A stretch of 32,131 nt of DNA from Suillus spraguei (taxonomy: Eukaryota; Basidiomycota; Agaricomycetes; Boletales; Suillaceae): assembly GCA_016800925.1 (NCBI GenBank), contig JABCPU010000658.1:1-32131 (forward strand), in the 5' to 3' direction. The notes below the pieces were generated by a model that worked only from the letters and a program-made list of their open reading frames with translations, searched no databases and was not told where the DNA came from. The first letter of the stretch is position 1; each line of letters opens with the position of its first letter. The position numbers were made by a program, and so were the translations under genes. Below are positions 30,485 through 32,131 of the stretch, piece after piece.

Positions 30485-31389
30485 GAATATTACAGCTCTT
30501 TGCATAAAGGATGGCACTGGCATGAATTTTTCGTTAGATTTTGCTCGTTATGCACTCATTTCTCCTGTAATTCATTATCATCATGCTGTATATAACTATT
30601 CCTGCCTCCAAAAAAACACAAGAGCCTGCTAGAGCATGACAGCCTTGACCTTGATTCCAATGGATCTGATGAGGACGACACTCGAATCAAAGTGTGAGGA
30701 GGGCTTCCGTGGATGTCCGCCGTCTGCGCACGAACACCGGCTTCTTCTCTGCACCTGTGCCTGTCCTTGATCATCTATAGCGTCTACCAGGTGTCCGCTC
30801 ATCTTTTGACGTCTCGTCTATAAATCCCAACTCTGATGGATCATACTGAGCCATGCGTGCGATGAATGCAGCACGGAGAGTCTCGTTGCGTTCCATGGCA
30901 ACGCGCTCGAGTTTCTTGTAGCTCACATCAGCACGTTCGAGCTCGCGAAAGATTGTTGTGAAACGGACAGATACGAATTGATTTGTTGCAAGGAGGCGCA
31001 TGAGCTCGTCCAAAAAAAATAGTCAGGATTCTGTCTTACAAGGCGAAGCAGGCAATCAACATCTTCATGATCAAGAGCACGCATTGCTGTGTCAGGCTGA
31101 CGGTCTACGACATCACCAGTTTCGTGCCAGAGCTTCAAAATCCGAAACCAAGCGCGTCTAAAAAATCCGCAGCAATCTAGGATATCGCGAAGGCTTAGAA
31201 GGTTCCGTTCATGGAGTTGGATTGCTGCAAGCTTCATGTCACGACTGATCTTGCGAAATCCCACGCTGTGAGGATGATAACAAGGGTAGTATGAGCCTAC
31301 ACGAGCAAAAGTTCACCAAGTCTGACATTTGCTGATTGAACGAAGAATTCACGCCAGTGCCATCCTTTATGCAAAGAGCTGTAATATTC
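30485..31389. mobile_element. Tc1/mariner element remnant, 905 bp
   Basis: Terminal inverted repeats of about 50 bp: the left (30485-30534) begins GAATATTACAGCTCTTTGCA and the right (31340-31389) is its reverse complement with a few mismatches. Between them lies a broken minus-strand transposase. Each end holds a TA in the same position (30491-30492 and 31382-31383), matching TA-targeted insertion, although the inverted repeat may extend past it. At 905 bp it is too short for a full element, so the 3' half of the transposase has been deleted. Confidence 0.85.
30650..31264 (-). pseudogene. Tc1/mariner transposase, broken and truncated
   Basis: From an ATG at 31264 the minus strand reads MGFRKISRDMKLAAIQLHER and LLSLRDILDCCGFFRRAWFR, the paired helix-turn-helix DNA-binding region of basidiomycete Tc1/mariner (IS630 superfamily) transposases. 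An eight-base T run (about 31012-31019) shifts the frame. Reading then continues with LLATNQFVSVRFTTIFREL and LGFIDETSKDERTPGRR, where the Asp of DETSKDE is the first catalytic acid. After further stops the match continues as KKPVFVRRRRTSTEALLTL to about 30690. The two later catalytic acids are missing. Inactive. Confidence 0.85.
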
Positions 31390-31830
31390 CCGAGAGCCAG
31401 GGGTTACAGCAGGAGACGGCGGAAGACGTTCTGACGTCCTACAAACGAATCGGTTGACATCAGTTCCCATACAAAGGACTAACCATGGGCGGGTTTGGGT
31501 TGCAGCGTCCTGCGCTCGAAAGTGAGAATCAAAAGCAACGACTTGAGCCAGTGATGCAAGACTTGAGAAAAACTGGCTTTGCTTCAGGCACGACCCAAAA
31601 AGACGTCGAAACACTGGATTGGTGAGGCCGGTGGGTGCTGAACGTTTGAAGACGACAGATGGGCATCTGAAAAGATGAGTGCAGAAAAGAAGGAGGAAGA
31701 CATGCAAAAATCAATTGAACCTGATCCGAATGCGACGAGGACGAGCTTGAGTCTGAGAGAGAGAGAGAGAGAGAGCACAGCAACAGAGTTTCGGATGCCC
31801 AGCAGTGACGGGACGGTGATGTAAGGATCG
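31390..31830. other. Spacer with a (GA)n tract
   Basis: A perfect GA microsatellite at 31755-31775 is the only clear feature. The minus-strand open frames here run into the repeat at the window end and lack motifs. Confidence 0.6.
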
Positions 31831-32131
31831 CGACTTTTGAGGGGCAGGGACGCAGTGACGACTGCAGGTCGTGGGAGGCGACACGCAGCAGTGACGCAGT
31901 GACGACTGCAGGTCGTGGGAGGCGACACGCAGCAGTGACGCAGTGACGATGCTGTAAAGACAACCCAAAAGACAGCAGTGACGGAGGCTGTGAGAAGAAA
32001 AGAAGCGGTGACGCAGGGACGGTGCTGTAAAGAGAACGTAACATCGGAAGGAAAATCCGAGTGATGGGAAAAAAAAGAAGCAGTGACGGTACAATAAGAG
32101 GCAGGAGCGGTGACCGGTGACGATTAACGGG
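31831..32131. repeat. TGACG-rich dispersed repeat, copy 2 (runs to window end)
   Basis: Same orientation and nearly the same sequence as 3473-3781: the duplicated unit of about 50 bp, the GAACGTAACATCGGAAGG step and the GCAGTGACGGTAC step all align. The main differences are a shorter piece near 31955-31975 and single-base changes near the end. The window stops inside or just at the end of this copy, so what lies beyond is unknown. Confidence 0.92.

Noticed and set aside
31297..32094. Minus frames of 114-171 codons near the window end
   Set aside because: They run through the second copy of the dispersed repeat and the GA tract; no independent support.
1..32131. tRNA, rRNA, or telomeric TTAGGG-type arrays
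   Set aside because: I looked for a tRNA T-loop (GGTTCRANYCC with matching stems), rRNA landmarks and runs of telomeric hexamers on both strands and saw none; weak matches lacked the rest of the structure.

Overview
The window looks like nuclear DNA of a mushroom-forming basidiomycete (Agaricomycetes). The believable genes are cut by many 47-67 nt introns with GTRNGT donors and YAG acceptors, and they have TATA boxes 50-90 bp before the start. The protein families (a TET/JBP-type dioxygenase, a KDZ transposase remnant, a telomere-linked-helicase-like giant protein and a Tc1/mariner relic) are typical of repeat-rich or subtelomeric parts of these genomes. Gene models below were spliced by eye and checked for reading phase. 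Functions come from motifs read in the sequence and from family knowledge; no search was run.

Layout. (1) 1-3430 is a graveyard on the minus strand: a decayed GMP synthase with a stop and several frameshifts, a membrane-protein relic lodged inside it, and a 43-bp minisatellite. (2) 3473-3781 is a TGACG-rich repeat whose near-identical second copy closes the window (31831-32131). (3) 3813-4087 is a frameshifted KDZ transposase fragment, followed by 3 x 96 bp tandem repeats and a field of old degenerate repeats to about 7930, including a 200-bp foldback. (4) 8104-10540 holds three successive satellites (174, 53 and about 77 bp). (5) 11332-29764 is a run of five plus-strand genes: two paralogous zinc-finger proteins with a caspase-like His/Cys core, a multi-exon gene of unknown function with duplicated 54-nt exons, a TET/JBP 2-oxoglutarate dioxygenase (with a broken second copy), and a protein of about 1,900 residues joining C2H2 fingers, a tyrosine-recombinase-like region and a RecQ-type helicase. 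(6) 30485-31389 is a dead Tc1/mariner element with both terminal inverted repeats.

How it may fit together (inference). TET/JBP genes of mushrooms are known to travel with KDZ transposons. Here a dioxygenase that would act on methylated DNA, a helicase fused to a recombinase-like domain and two zinc-finger/protease-like proteins lie in one orientation between direct repeats. This could be cargo and machinery of a large mobile element, or a subtelomeric island built by repeated insertion. The right-hand repeat runs into the window edge, so the boundary cannot be settled from this sequence.
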